Source: CAYWJA01 sp964458485
GTDB taxonomy: Bacteria > Patescibacteriota > Gracilibacteria > UM-FILTER-43-11
Assembly (NCBI GenBank): GCA_964458485.1
Contig: CAYWJA010000003.1
Location: 1-64,000, forward strand
Direction: 5' to 3'
Length of the DNA: 64,000 bases
Part shown: positions 9,050 to 17,233 of the stretch, piece by piece
Layout of the letters: every line of letters starts with the position of its first letter
Numbering within the stretch: the first letter of the stretch is position 1
The notes under the pieces: generated by a model
Told to the model about the DNA's origin: nothing
The model's input: only the letters and a program-made list of their open reading frames with translations
The model's database searches: none
Program-made: the position numbers and the translations under genes

Positions 9050-9253
9050 ATGGAAAAATCTGATAAAAATGTCGGTGTCGATTTACATCGGCCATGGGAA
9101 TTAATAGGGCGGCCATGGGAATTAATAGGAGGACGAAGAAATGCAATCCAAAAAACCGTTCATCCAGATATGAGTGCTTTGGATCTAATGAGAAAAGGTA
9201 AGGCAAGTGTAGCATATGATCCACTTAGAAGGCGTCTTGTTGCTGTATTATAA
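9050..9253 (+). CDS. Small ORF of unknown function (67 aa), possibly a remnant
   Basis: A weak candidate in the gap between paralogs 3 and 4, the same position class as mazEF and the ORF6N genes. A consensus -35 TTGACA lies at 8998-9003, with TATAAT at 9026-9031 but a 22-bp spacer. An inverted repeat (TTATCAAAACAAA versus TTTGTTTATTGATAA) surrounds the -35. The sequence contains a direct duplication of GGCCATGGGAATTAATAGG (about 9090-9130), giving RPWELIG twice. The C-terminal half ends in PLRRRLVAVL. I do not recognise a family; a decayed toxin-antitoxin or phage gene is possible. Confidence 0.35.
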   Translation: MEKSDKNVGVDLHRPWELIGRPWELIGGRRNAIQKTVHPDMSALDLMRKGKASVAYDPLRRRLVAVL

Positions 9254-9278
9254 AGAGTATCTTTTTTAATTATGCTTT

Positions 9279-10919
9279 TTAATATACAGATGAAAGATAG
9301 CATTCCTCGCAATACACCTTCTCCTTCCGATCCGGCGAATAAGTAGTACCCATTTTCTTCGAACAATTATCGCACTTACGCGTATAAAGTTTGCGAGGGT
9401 TTTGGAGTGCAACACGGTATTGATGTCGATCTTTTGGACAATAATGTGGTATAGGAAGGCCTTTTTTGCGATAGAATTTCAATTCTTGCGGCATAATTTT
9501 AAATGGCTTTTTTGACTTTTTACATTCAATAGCCCAATTTAAAATATCGTCCGGAATGTCTTTAATATTTTCAGGTAAACGATCAGCTGGAATTATTTGG
9601 ACGGTATCATCAATAGGCTGATCATAATCCGACCAATCCCATCCGCATTTTTTCACTTCTGTTTTTTTAAGTGGGTAAAATTCCTGAGCTTTTGTTTTAT
9701 TATATCCAAATGGGCTAAGTTGTATTGGGAAAAATTCACCGTACTCACCAGTTTCTTTCATGTGTTTTATTATTTTCGGTACCAACTTTCTATATTCACC
9801 AGGTACATACTGCTTATTCAAAACGCAATATCTATTTTGTTTTAACCCCATACATCCAAAACAATAACTGCAATTAGCGCAATTATCGCAATAAGCCATA
9901 TTATCGGAATGATAAGTTAAATTGCAAAACTTTCCAAATTGGAGATCAGTAATGCTTTTGCATTCATATAGAAACTCTCCTCCTCCAATACGAATTACAT
10001 CATATCCATCTTTTACGTCTTTGGATTCATAAATATACCTTGCATCTTCAATATTTTTTACGTTATATGCGAAGCGAGCATTTTTAGAATCAACCACATA
10101 ATTACCACTACAATTTTCTGCATTATTTGCCCATGCATTACGTTTTGGCATCGATAGTTTTAATTTTTTATATTTCTTTGCAAACTCTTTAAAAAATTTA
10201 GGGTCTGTTTTTAGTTGACGAATTGTTTTTATCACCTCTTCTTTTGACGACTCTTGATTCAATATGTGGTTTTTACGATTTCTAATAGAAACACAGCCGA
10301 CAACTCTCTGGCATCCACGGCAGTCAAAAGCTAAATATGAATCAGTTACGTTTGTACAAAGCTCAAGATAATTAGAATTGGTACAATGCTGTGAGTCTGT
10401 GCACTCATAGCACATCTCCATATTGCTACAAAAAAGTAAATCCATTGAGTCCATACAATTAAAAGCCCAATCACTGTAATATACATCTTCACTATCAACC
10501 GTAGAGCTACACATAAAACAATTCTTATTTCTGGAGCTGTGAACAGTAAATTCAGAATTATCACTTTGTGTATTAAAAATTGCAAGCCTTGGAACTTCTG
10601 CTCGCATTTCTGCATATTGCTCAAAAAATGGACGACTAAAATCAAACTCCTGACCATAATCCAAAGGATTCCATTTATCACCCCAATAACAATTCGAACA
10701 AAGTACTTTTATAGGTGTATCTGGTGAATAGATTGATATTATACCTTTTTTGCAAAGATGGCAGGTGTTTTTGTAATAATTTTGGTCATTTCTAAAGGCC
10801 ATCCTTCTCTGCTGCCTACAGTCTGGGCAACATTTTGGTGCAGGTACATTCATTTTTTTCCAGACTAGTTCGTCCTCTTTTGTTGTTTGGAACTGCGATT
10901 TGCATTGGGTACAATTCAT
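9279..10919 (-). CDS. Cys-solenoid/zinc-ribbon paralog 4 (546 aa)
   Basis: Ribbon 1 (C3/C6, CPDCRQQRR) and ribbon 2 (CHLC...LCSNCY) are complete. Ribbon 3 is degenerate (CKKSKKPFKI, YCPKDRH). Ribbon 4 is complete (CDNC...CEECYLSSVY). Block I is in the common register but several ladder Cys are replaced (CFMCSSTVDSED, then VYYSDWAFNCMD, SMDLLFCSNMEM, CYECTD), which shows that the 12-residue spacing is kept when Cys is lost. Block II retains fewer Cys than average. The 5' end is followed upstream by a spacer identical to the one before paralog 10. Confidence 0.85.
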   Translation of the reverse strand: MNCTQCKSQFQTTKEDELVWKKMNVPAPKCCPDCRQQRRMAFRNDQNYYKNTCHLCKKGIISIYSPDTPIKVLCSNCYWGDKWNPLDYGQEFDFSRPFFEQYAEMRAEVPRLAIFNTQSDNSEFTVHSSRNKNCFMCSSTVDSEDVYYSDWAFNCMDSMDLLFCSNMEMCYECTDSQHCTNSNYLELCTNVTDSYLAFDCRGCQRVVGCVSIRNRKNHILNQESSKEEVIKTIRQLKTDPKFFKEFAKKYKKLKLSMPKRNAWANNAENCSGNYVVDSKNARFAYNVKNIEDARYIYESKDVKDGYDVIRIGGGEFLYECKSITDLQFGKFCNLTYHSDNMAYCDNCANCSYCFGCMGLKQNRYCVLNKQYVPGEYRKLVPKIIKHMKETGEYGEFFPIQLSPFGYNKTKAQEFYPLKKTEVKKCGWDWSDYDQPIDDTVQIIPADRLPENIKDIPDDILNWAIECKKSKKPFKIMPQELKFYRKKGLPIPHYCPKDRHQYRVALQNPRKLYTRKCDNCSKKMGTTYSPDRKEKVYCEECYLSSVY

Positions 10920-11021
10920 AGGATGTAGGATTGTAGGATGTAGGATTGTAGGGTTTGGAATTATATATTTTTCCTACGTCCTACATGCCTACAAGCCTAC
11001 AGGCCTAGTAAACAGTTTTAA
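10915..11021. repeat. Duplicated TGTAGG-type spacer (identical to 22175-22281)
   Basis: From the first codon of paralog 4 into the last codons of paralog 5 the sequence is identical to that between paralogs 10 and 11. It contains GGATGTAGGATTGTAGG twice on one side of an AT-rich centre, then CCTACGTCCTACATGCC and CTACAAGCCTACAGGCC on the other, so it can form a long hairpin. Identity over about 100 bp implies recent duplication or conversion. Confidence 0.85.
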
Positions 11022-12651
11022 GATAACATTCCCCGCATAATACTTTCTCATCTCTATCCGACGAATATGAACTCTTTATTTCCTTCTGGCACTTGTCACA
11101 TTTTCTATCAAATAATTTTAAAGGATTCCTAAGCTGGAAGCGCATACCATGCCGGCATGTAGGGCAATATCGTGGTATTGGTAAATTATTTTCCTGATAA
11201 AACTTTAATTCTTGCTGAATAATTTTGTAATTCTTAGAACATTTTTCGCATGCAAGAATTTCATTCATAATGCTATCATCCACATCACTGATATTGTCTG
11301 TGATATTTGAGAGAGTTGCTGGCTGATATTCTTTTTCGTCTTTCGGACGCCATTTAAATCCCATTGCAATAGCTTCATCTTTGGATAATGGAAAAAAATC
11401 CATTGCTGCTGATTCATTATAGGCATAAGTATATAAATCTTTTGGAAAAAACTGTCCCCACTCATTCGTCGATTTCATATGCTCGATGATCTTTGGCAAT
11501 AATTCCTCATATTCCTCTTTTGAATATTGCTTATTCAAGATGCAGTATTTTTTATGATGAAGACCAATGCATCCAAAGCAACTCTCACAAGTGTTACAGC
11601 TGTCGCAATATCTTAAACCACTCGAAAACCATGTGTAATTACAGTAAGCGATGTCCTGACCAGCCCTTGTTACAAGAGACATATAAGTTGGCCCTTGGCA
11701 ATCTGGCCAGCCTGCTGAATAGCAGCTATGAGCACTAGTTGCGTCACCAAGTGAGACACTATTAACACAATGCTCGCTATTAAATCCCTCAAAGCAATCA
11801 TCGCAATTACGAGAATTATGTAAATGATTACCTTTTACATTTTCGCAATTTAAATTGTTAACATATTTACGCACTGCTTTTTTGCGCATTTCCAGATAGT
11901 GCTGATATGCTTCCTGCCAGCGCGTCCAGGATCCATTTATAGCTTTATCTTTAGCTTGTTTGAACTCTTCTTCGCTGCAAGGTTTATTAAATAAATAATA
12001 ACTTTTATTTGCTAAATTACTACAATAAAGACAATGATCACACCCGCGTAATTGATAAGAAAAATAGCAATTGTTGCAGTTATCTGACTCTTCAAGTGCT
12101 ATACACTCATAGCTATTATTTACATCTGAACAGTAATAGCAAAGTGTACTACTGTTGGTATACAAAGAATCATATACATTTTTATCATTCACAACCCAGG
12201 AAGAATAGTAAACATCTTCACATTTATATACCAATGAGCATAAATAGCAGTTTCTTGATTCGCGAATATGACTATTATAAGCACAATTTTCTGAGTTAAA
12301 AACCGTAGTGCCTTCGCGCGGGACTTCCTTTTGAAGCTCTGCAAATTGTTCAAAAAACTGGCGATTAAAATCAAAATCTCGGCCATATTTTAGGGCGTCC
12401 CAGTCATTCCCCCACCATACCTCATTTTTATATATAGTAAATGGGCTATCTGACGGATAGGCGCTGATTATTTCATCTCCAGAAAAGTCGCATTTACGAC
12501 GATACAACTTCCATTCATTTCGCGCAGCCATTAAATTTCTTATTCTACATTCCCTACATAAATCTGATGCAGGTACGTTCATTTGATCGCAGTGGGATTG
12601 TTCTGCTTTTGATATTTGGAAGTCAATTTTACATTGCTGACAGATTTTCAT
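11005..12651 (-). CDS. Cys-solenoid/zinc-ribbon paralog 5 (548 aa)
   Basis: The start is ATG at 12651 (MKICQQC); two further upstream codons lead only to a TTG. Ribbon 1 is intact (CQQC, CRECR). Ribbon 2 is lost (CDFSGDEI, EVWWGNDWD). Ribbon 3 is complete (CEKC...CPTCRH) and ribbon 4 is complete (CDKC...CGECYLKTVY). Between the blocks a TRWQEAYQHYLEMRKK helix resembles paralog 1 (IKWQEYRRQFKEKI), and both lack ribbon 2, so copies 1 and 5 look like close relatives. mazEF lies immediately upstream on the other strand. Confidence 0.85.
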   Translation of the reverse strand: MKICQQCKIDFQISKAEQSHCDQMNVPASDLCRECRIRNLMAARNEWKLYRRKCDFSGDEIISAYPSDSPFTIYKNEVWWGNDWDALKYGRDFDFNRQFFEQFAELQKEVPREGTTVFNSENCAYNSHIRESRNCYLCSLVYKCEDVYYSSWVVNDKNVYDSLYTNSSTLCYYCSDVNNSYECIALEESDNCNNCYFSYQLRGCDHCLYCSNLANKSYYLFNKPCSEEEFKQAKDKAINGSWTRWQEAYQHYLEMRKKAVRKYVNNLNCENVKGNHLHNSRNCDDCFEGFNSEHCVNSVSLGDATSAHSCYSAGWPDCQGPTYMSLVTRAGQDIAYCNYTWFSSGLRYCDSCNTCESCFGCIGLHHKKYCILNKQYSKEEYEELLPKIIEHMKSTNEWGQFFPKDLYTYAYNESAAMDFFPLSKDEAIAMGFKWRPKDEKEYQPATLSNITDNISDVDDSIMNEILACEKCSKNYKIIQQELKFYQENNLPIPRYCPTCRHGMRFQLRNPLKLFDRKCDKCQKEIKSSYSSDRDEKVLCGECYLKTVY

Positions 12652-12693
12652 GAACAAATAATAGTTTAAATTGAATTAAAAATCAAAATAGTC

Positions 12694-12723
12694 TTGACTT
12701 TTAATGTATATACAATGTATAAT
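12694..12723 (+). promoter_or_regulatory. mazEF promoter with palindromic operator
   Basis: TTGACT (12694-12699), an 18-bp spacer and TATAAT (12718-12723). The palindrome TGTATATACA (12705-12714) is in the spacer, where an autoregulating antitoxin would block polymerase. Confidence 0.7.
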
Positions 12724-12749
12724 TACAATATACTACTATTAAAATAATA

Positions 12750-12980
12750 ATGAAAGCTTATATTCTCAAATGGGGTAACAGCTTTGGCATTAGATTACCT
12801 AAAACATTAGCCAAATTACTAAATATAGAACAAGGTGATGAAATTGAAATGAAGATAGAAAAAAATAAAATATTGATCCAAAAGACTAATAGTTTGGATG
12901 ATTTACTTGCACAGATAAGCCCTGAAAATATCCATGGAGAAACCGATTGGGGAACTCCTTTAGGTAAAGAAATATGGTAA
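12750..12980 (+). CDS. mazE: MazE/AbrB-type antitoxin
   Basis: A 76-aa protein with an N-terminal swapped-hairpin AbrB DNA-binding domain: KWGNSFGIRLPKTLAKLLNI, then GDEIEM and KILIQK strands. The acidic, Trp-containing tail (ENIHGETDWGTPLGKEIW) is the segment that neutralises MazF in this family. It overlaps mazF by 7 bp (12974-12980), so the two are translationally coupled. The pair most likely represses its own promoter through the TGTATATACA palindrome. It lies between paralogs 5 and 6, a typical accessory insertion. Confidence 0.9.
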   Translation: MKAYILKWGNSFGIRLPKTLAKLLNIEQGDEIEMKIEKNKILIQKTNSLDDLLAQISPENIHGETDWGTPLGKEIW

Positions 12981-13321
12981 AAAAATATATTCCAAATCAA
13001 GGGGATATTGTTTTACTGAATTTTAATCCCCAATCCGGAAAAGAACAAGCTGGCAAACGCCCTGCTATTGTAATTTCTCCTCTTAAATACAATAAAATAG
13101 TAGGCCTGATGATTTGTGCGCCTGTTACCAGCAAAAGCAAAGGGTATCCTTTTGAAGTAAGCCTACCAAAAGTACTTAAAACAAAAGGCTATATATTATC
13201 AGATCACATTAGAAATTTAGATTGGCAAACTCGTAAAACAAAATTCTGTGAAAAAGCTGGAAAGAAGGTTCTTCAGGAGGTTATACAAAAATTAAATACC
13301 CTTATTAATATACCTCTTTAA
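12974..13321 (+). CDS. mazF: MazF/PemK-type mRNA interferase toxin
   Basis: A 115-aa protein of normal MazF length. It shows the family signature: N-terminal PNQGDIVLLNFNPQSGKEQ, the AGKRPAIVISP strand (R is a usual catalytic residue), APVTSKSKGYPFEV, and SDHIRNLDWQTRK near the C-terminal third. MazF toxins are sequence-specific endoribonucleases held inactive by MazE. The start ATG overlaps the mazE stop region. Intact length and both motifs suggest a functional toxin. Confidence 0.92.
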   Translation: MVKKYIPNQGDIVLLNFNPQSGKEQAGKRPAIVISPLKYNKIVGLMICAPVTSKSKGYPFEVSLPKVLKTKGYILSDHIRNLDWQTRKTKFCEKAGKKVLQEVIQKLNTLINIPL

Positions 13322-13406
13322 GATCAACCTTATGCCTCACTTTGTTCAGTGTACTTCGGACAGGTAACATTCTTCACTATTCAACAGGTTCATAGTAAAA
13401 AATGTT

Positions 13407-15047
13407 CTAATACACCTCTTTAAGGTAACATTTTTCACAATAAACCCTCTCTTCCCTATCCGGTGCGTATGTTGTTTTAATAGCAGACGAGCATTTGTCG
13501 CACTTACGATCGAAAAGAATACGTGGATTCCGGAGTTTCATACGATTCTTATGCCGCTCTTCCCAACATACACGAGGAATTGGGAGATTGTGTGTACGCA
13601 AAAATTCTAACTCTTTTGGGATAATTTTATAATGTTTTCCTGTCTTTTTACAAATCAAAACTTTTTCACAAATATTATCATCTGCATTTTTTATATCATC
13701 CGGAATTTTATAGCCAGCATTTTTTAATGGTTTATCATCCTTTTTATCTTTCCATCGCCAGCCATTTGCCTCAACTTCTTGTTTTGTAAGCGGAAAATAT
13801 TCATTTGCCATAGTTTCGTTATATGAAAATGGGCTAAAGTCCGGCCTCGGAAACTCACCCCACTCATTATCTGATTTCATTTTGCTAATTAGCTTGTCGC
13901 GCAATGCCTTATATTCTTCTTTGGAATATTGTTTATTTAAAATACAGTATTTTTGTTTTTTCAACCCAGCACATCCAAAGCAATCTTTACAGGCATAACA
14001 ATTATCACAATAATCTAAATTTGCTGAAAACTGGGTACAATTATGACAGTATTTTTGTGCATGACCTGTAATCGCCACACAATTATATGACCAGTCTGTT
14101 TTATCCGGGCTATAGTTGCAATCATGTGAATTATTAAAACTTTCTACAGTAGCACAGTAGCGGATATCTTCACAGTTTTTTGCATCATATGAATCAAAAG
14201 TATTTTTGCAGTTATATAAATAATCTCCTGTTACATTTTCGCAGTTAATTCCGTGATAGTGTTTTACAATATGACTCCCTATTAATTGCTGAACGCGTTT
14301 TGTTGCAACTTCAATTAATTTAATATTTCCGCTATTAAATTCTTTCATTTTATTCTCGTAATCTTGTTTTTCATATTCTTTATTGAATATATGATACTTT
14401 TTATTTTTAAGGCCTACACAACCAAAACAATTACGACAACCTGTGCAATCGCGGAGAAATTTTGAATCTGAACAATTTTCACAGCCCTGCGAAAAAGAAA
14501 GCCCAAAACACTGAACACAATCTATGCATTCATAACATTTTTCTGACTTATAAGTATACAAGCAATCAAAACAATTTTTAGACTTCCATACAATATGACC
14601 ATAGCAGCAATCTTCATTAAATACGTTACCAAAAACCAAATAGCAATTTTTACTGCTATATGAAAGATTGCAATAGTCAGTATTTTCACATGGCTGCTGA
14701 TTTACTATGCTCATCCTCGGTGCCTTAAGGTGGATTTCTTTAATTTGCTCAAAGATGGATCTATTTAAATCGACATCCTGACCATAATCCAAGCCTGACC
14801 ATTTATCACTCCACCATTCCTTCATTTCGTAAACCGGAAAGGGCACATCATCGTACATTGAAATTATATTTTTACCAGTTAAATCGCATTTACGATGATA
14901 CAGATTAAAAAAATTGCGGAACATCATCCGTCGCTGCATACGGCAACGCGGGCACATTTGAGGTTCCGGAACGTCTATTTTTTGGTAGAACGCTTTGTCT
15001 TCGATTGAGACTTCGAATGGTGATTTGCATTGGTTACATTTTTTCAT
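13407..15047 (-). CDS. Cys-solenoid/zinc-ribbon paralog 6 (546 aa)
   Basis: The start is ATG at 15047 (MKKCNQC). The open frame upstream would add 21 residues (KNHKAHKNPKHH type) encoded by an inverted repeat spacer and absent from all other copies, so I exclude them. Ribbon 1 is intact (CNQC, CPRCRMQRR). Ribbon 2 is lost (CDLTGKNI). Ribbon 3 is lost (CKKTGKHYKI, VCWEERH). Ribbon 4 is complete (CDKC...CEKCYLKEVY). Block I ends CTGCRNCFGCVG-LKNKKYHIFNKE in exact register. It is convergent with mazF; the 85-bp gap holds no clear terminator. Confidence 0.85.
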   Translation of the reverse strand: MKKCNQCKSPFEVSIEDKAFYQKIDVPEPQMCPRCRMQRRMMFRNFFNLYHRKCDLTGKNIISMYDDVPFPVYEMKEWWSDKWSGLDYGQDVDLNRSIFEQIKEIHLKAPRMSIVNQQPCENTDYCNLSYSSKNCYLVFGNVFNEDCCYGHIVWKSKNCFDCLYTYKSEKCYECIDCVQCFGLSFSQGCENCSDSKFLRDCTGCRNCFGCVGLKNKKYHIFNKEYEKQDYENKMKEFNSGNIKLIEVATKRVQQLIGSHIVKHYHGINCENVTGDYLYNCKNTFDSYDAKNCEDIRYCATVESFNNSHDCNYSPDKTDWSYNCVAITGHAQKYCHNCTQFSANLDYCDNCYACKDCFGCAGLKKQKYCILNKQYSKEEYKALRDKLISKMKSDNEWGEFPRPDFSPFSYNETMANEYFPLTKQEVEANGWRWKDKKDDKPLKNAGYKIPDDIKNADDNICEKVLICKKTGKHYKIIPKELEFLRTHNLPIPRVCWEERHKNRMKLRNPRILFDRKCDKCSSAIKTTYAPDREERVYCEKCYLKEVY

Positions 15048-15148
15048 GTGATGTTTGGGATTTTTGTGAGCTTTGTGATTTTTAGGATTATTATCTGGTT
15101 CACTGGGCATAATATCCCAAAAATCTTACAAATCTTAAAAATCCCAAA
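15048..15148. repeat. Inverted-repeat spacer between paralogs 6 and 7
   Basis: GGGATTTTTGTGAGC and GTGATTTTTAGG on one side are mirrored by CCCAAAAATCTTAC and CTTAAAAATCCC on the other. This is another palindromic family placed exactly in an inter-paralog gap. Nothing else is visible here. Confidence 0.55.
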
Positions 15149-16810
15149 TTAATAAACAGTTTCAAGATAACATTCCTCACAATACACTTTCTCCGGCCGA
15201 TCTGGCGCATATGTTGTTTGTATGCCAGATGAACATTTGCTGCATTTGCGATCAAAAAGCTTGTATGGCTGTTTTAATGCTAGTCGATCCAAATGTCGCT
15301 GGTCCGGATGACGTCGTGGGATAGGTAAATTATGCTCACGATAAAATTTCAATTCCTGAGTGGTAATTTTAAAAGGCTTATTTGTTATCTCGCATTCAAT
15401 TGCCCAATTTAAAATATCATCTGGAGTGGCTTTGATATCATCCGGCAATTTAGATGCAAGAATTACTCTATTTGCTTTTATTTCTGGTTCAAAATCACAC
15501 CATTTCCATCCTTTTTTGATTACCTCTTTCTTTGTAAGCGGAAAATAATCATTAGCAAGGGTTTCATTATATCCGAAAGCAGATGTTTCGGGCGGAAAAT
15601 ACTCACCCCATTCACCAGTAGACTTCATATGATCGATAATTTTATTTTTTAAATTCTCATATTCTTCTTTTGAATATTGTTTGTTAAATATACAATATTC
15701 TTTATGTGTTAAACCTACACAGCCAAATAAATTTTTACTATTTCTTGTGCACCAAACTGAATAATAAATATCATGTACTCCGTCAAGAACATAATAACTC
15801 ATAAATATATTAAGCGAACCTGCTCCGACAAGTGCCGAGTTATAACATCTTTCCATTCTATCTCCCCATATATGTATATCCATACAGTCTTTAGCTTGCA
15901 TCAAGCAATCTGTACAATATCTGCAATCTCTAAGATCATTACAATCGTAACAATAAGAACAATCTTTGCAGTTATTAAGGCTATCTCCAATTACATTGCT
16001 ATTTTGTACCCCACGGGTTGCCTTAACAGGTTGAGTTAAATGTGATTCTTCTACTTTTTCTTTCATTTTTTGCACCAAGCTATAACTACCTGATTGAAAT
16101 TCTGCTATGAATTTTTCATATTCTTCTTTGGTTTTCTGTTCATTAAAAATGCAATATTCTTTTTGGTGTAAACTTGCACATCCAAAACAGTTTTTACATC
16201 CAATACAATCCCCCAAGAACCAAGAATTTGAGCAATTTTTACAGAATCGTGAATACTTTAAATTGTAACAATTATGACAGCTGATAACTTCGTAGCAAAG
16301 TTCAGATTGATGTAAAAAGAAAAAATCTAAACAATTTTTTAACCCCACAAAAGATTGTCCATAAAAACTTTTTTCCGCCTGTTCACCATCAAAAACCAAA
16401 TAACAATCTTTCAGTTTATAATTATCGTTTGTAAAATCACTATTTACATTATCACCAAGTATAGCCAGTGCATTTTGTGGAACGGATTTATAAAATTCTG
16501 CAAATTGTTCAAAAAACGGACGATTAAAATCAAAATTACGACCGTATTGAATTGGGTCAAATTTGTCTGAATACCATTCGCGGGTTTTATATGCTTTAAA
16601 TTCTTTATCTGGTGAAAAAATAGATATAATGTCTTCACCTTTTAAGTCGCATTTGCGTCTATAAAGTTTATAGCGATTATAAAAAGCCATACGGCGTTGC
16701 AGCCGGCAATCGAAGCACATGGTAGGGTCGGGCATATCAAATTTTTTGAGGAATTTTTTGTCCTCGGCTGTGACTTTAAATGGTGATTGGCATTGGATAC
16801 AATTTTTCAT
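15149..16810 (-). CDS. Cys-solenoid/zinc-ribbon paralog 7 (553 aa)
   Basis: The start is ATG at 16810 (MKNCIQC); the 14 upstream in-frame residues overlap the ORF6N copy 2 promoter and have no counterpart in other copies. Ribbon 1 is intact (CIQC, CFDCRLQRR). Ribbon 2 is lost (CDLKGEDI). Ribbon 3 is lost (CEITNKPFKI, RRHPDQRH, nearly identical to paralog 12). Ribbon 4 is complete (CSKC...CEECYLETVY). The pre-ribbon-3 segment with ILASKLPDDIKATPDDILNW is shared with copies 2, 4 and 12, defining a subfamily. Copy 7 differs from those by having lost ribbon 2. Confidence 0.85.
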   Translation of the reverse strand: MKNCIQCQSPFKVTAEDKKFLKKFDMPDPTMCFDCRLQRRMAFYNRYKLYRRKCDLKGEDIISIFSPDKEFKAYKTREWYSDKFDPIQYGRNFDFNRPFFEQFAEFYKSVPQNALAILGDNVNSDFTNDNYKLKDCYLVFDGEQAEKSFYGQSFVGLKNCLDFFFLHQSELCYEVISCHNCYNLKYSRFCKNCSNSWFLGDCIGCKNCFGCASLHQKEYCIFNEQKTKEEYEKFIAEFQSGSYSLVQKMKEKVEESHLTQPVKATRGVQNSNVIGDSLNNCKDCSYCYDCNDLRDCRYCTDCLMQAKDCMDIHIWGDRMERCYNSALVGAGSLNIFMSYYVLDGVHDIYYSVWCTRNSKNLFGCVGLTHKEYCIFNKQYSKEEYENLKNKIIDHMKSTGEWGEYFPPETSAFGYNETLANDYFPLTKKEVIKKGWKWCDFEPEIKANRVILASKLPDDIKATPDDILNWAIECEITNKPFKITTQELKFYREHNLPIPRRHPDQRHLDRLALKQPYKLFDRKCSKCSSGIQTTYAPDRPEKVYCEECYLETVY

Positions 16811-16837
16811 ACTTACAGTATACATTACAAAAAAATC

Positions 16838-16866
16838 TTGACTAGTAAACAAATGTTTACTAAAAT
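16838..16866 (+). promoter_or_regulatory. Promoter with operator in spacer, ORF6N copy 2
   Basis: TTGACT (16838-16843), a 17-bp spacer and TAAAAT (16861-16866). The spacer carries GTAAACAAATGTTTAC (16845-16860), matching the operator of copy 1. The downstream word GTAGTATTTAAATGA is also shared with copy 1. Confidence 0.75.
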
Positions 16867-16897
16867 GAGGACATACGTAGTATTTAAATGAATTATT

Positions 16898-17233
16898 ATG
16901 AATGAAAAAGATTTGTCAGTAGATATTGAAAAATATATTTATATAATTCGAGGTCAAAAGGTTATGCTAGATAGTGATTTAGCTATGCTCTCTAGTGTAC
17001 TACGGAGTAAGCAGGCTACTAAAATAAATATAGAAATCATACGAACTTTTATTAAACTCAGGCATGCATTAAACATACATAAAGATCTAGATAAAAGAAT
17101 AAATGAATTGCAATCTTTTATATTGAAACATTCGCACGAGAATGACAGGGAATTTAAAAAAATATGGAATATGTTTAAAAAATTAACGACTCCATCAGAT
17201 AGTGAACGAAAAATCGGATTTAATTTAAATTAA
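16898..17233 (+). pseudogene. ORF6N-domain gene copy 2 with an internal deletion (111 aa frame)
   Basis: The N-terminus (RGQKVMLDSDLA) is joined directly to the C-terminal part (MLSSVLRSKQATKINIEII...), removing about 60 residues of the ORF6N core (the QAVRRNI...FTEHGVA stretch present in copy 1). The junction is the octamer GCTATGCT. In copy 1 this octamer occurs at DLAML, and it would be restored at GVAML if the 136-bp insert were removed, so recombination between short repeats explains the deletion. The frame is open, but a protein without the DNA-binding core is unlikely to do the original job. Stops overlap those of paralog 8, as in copy 1 and paralog 3. Confidence 0.8.

Noticed and set aside
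9141..9173. Ten-codon ORF starting at ATG 9141 behind a good AGGAGG
   Set aside because: It is very short with no downstream structure; the ribosome-site match is part of the duplicated sequence and not convincing alone.
15048..15110. 21-residue extension of paralog 6 (KNHKAHKNPKHH type)
   Set aside because: It is encoded by an inverted-repeat spacer and absent from the other eleven copies.
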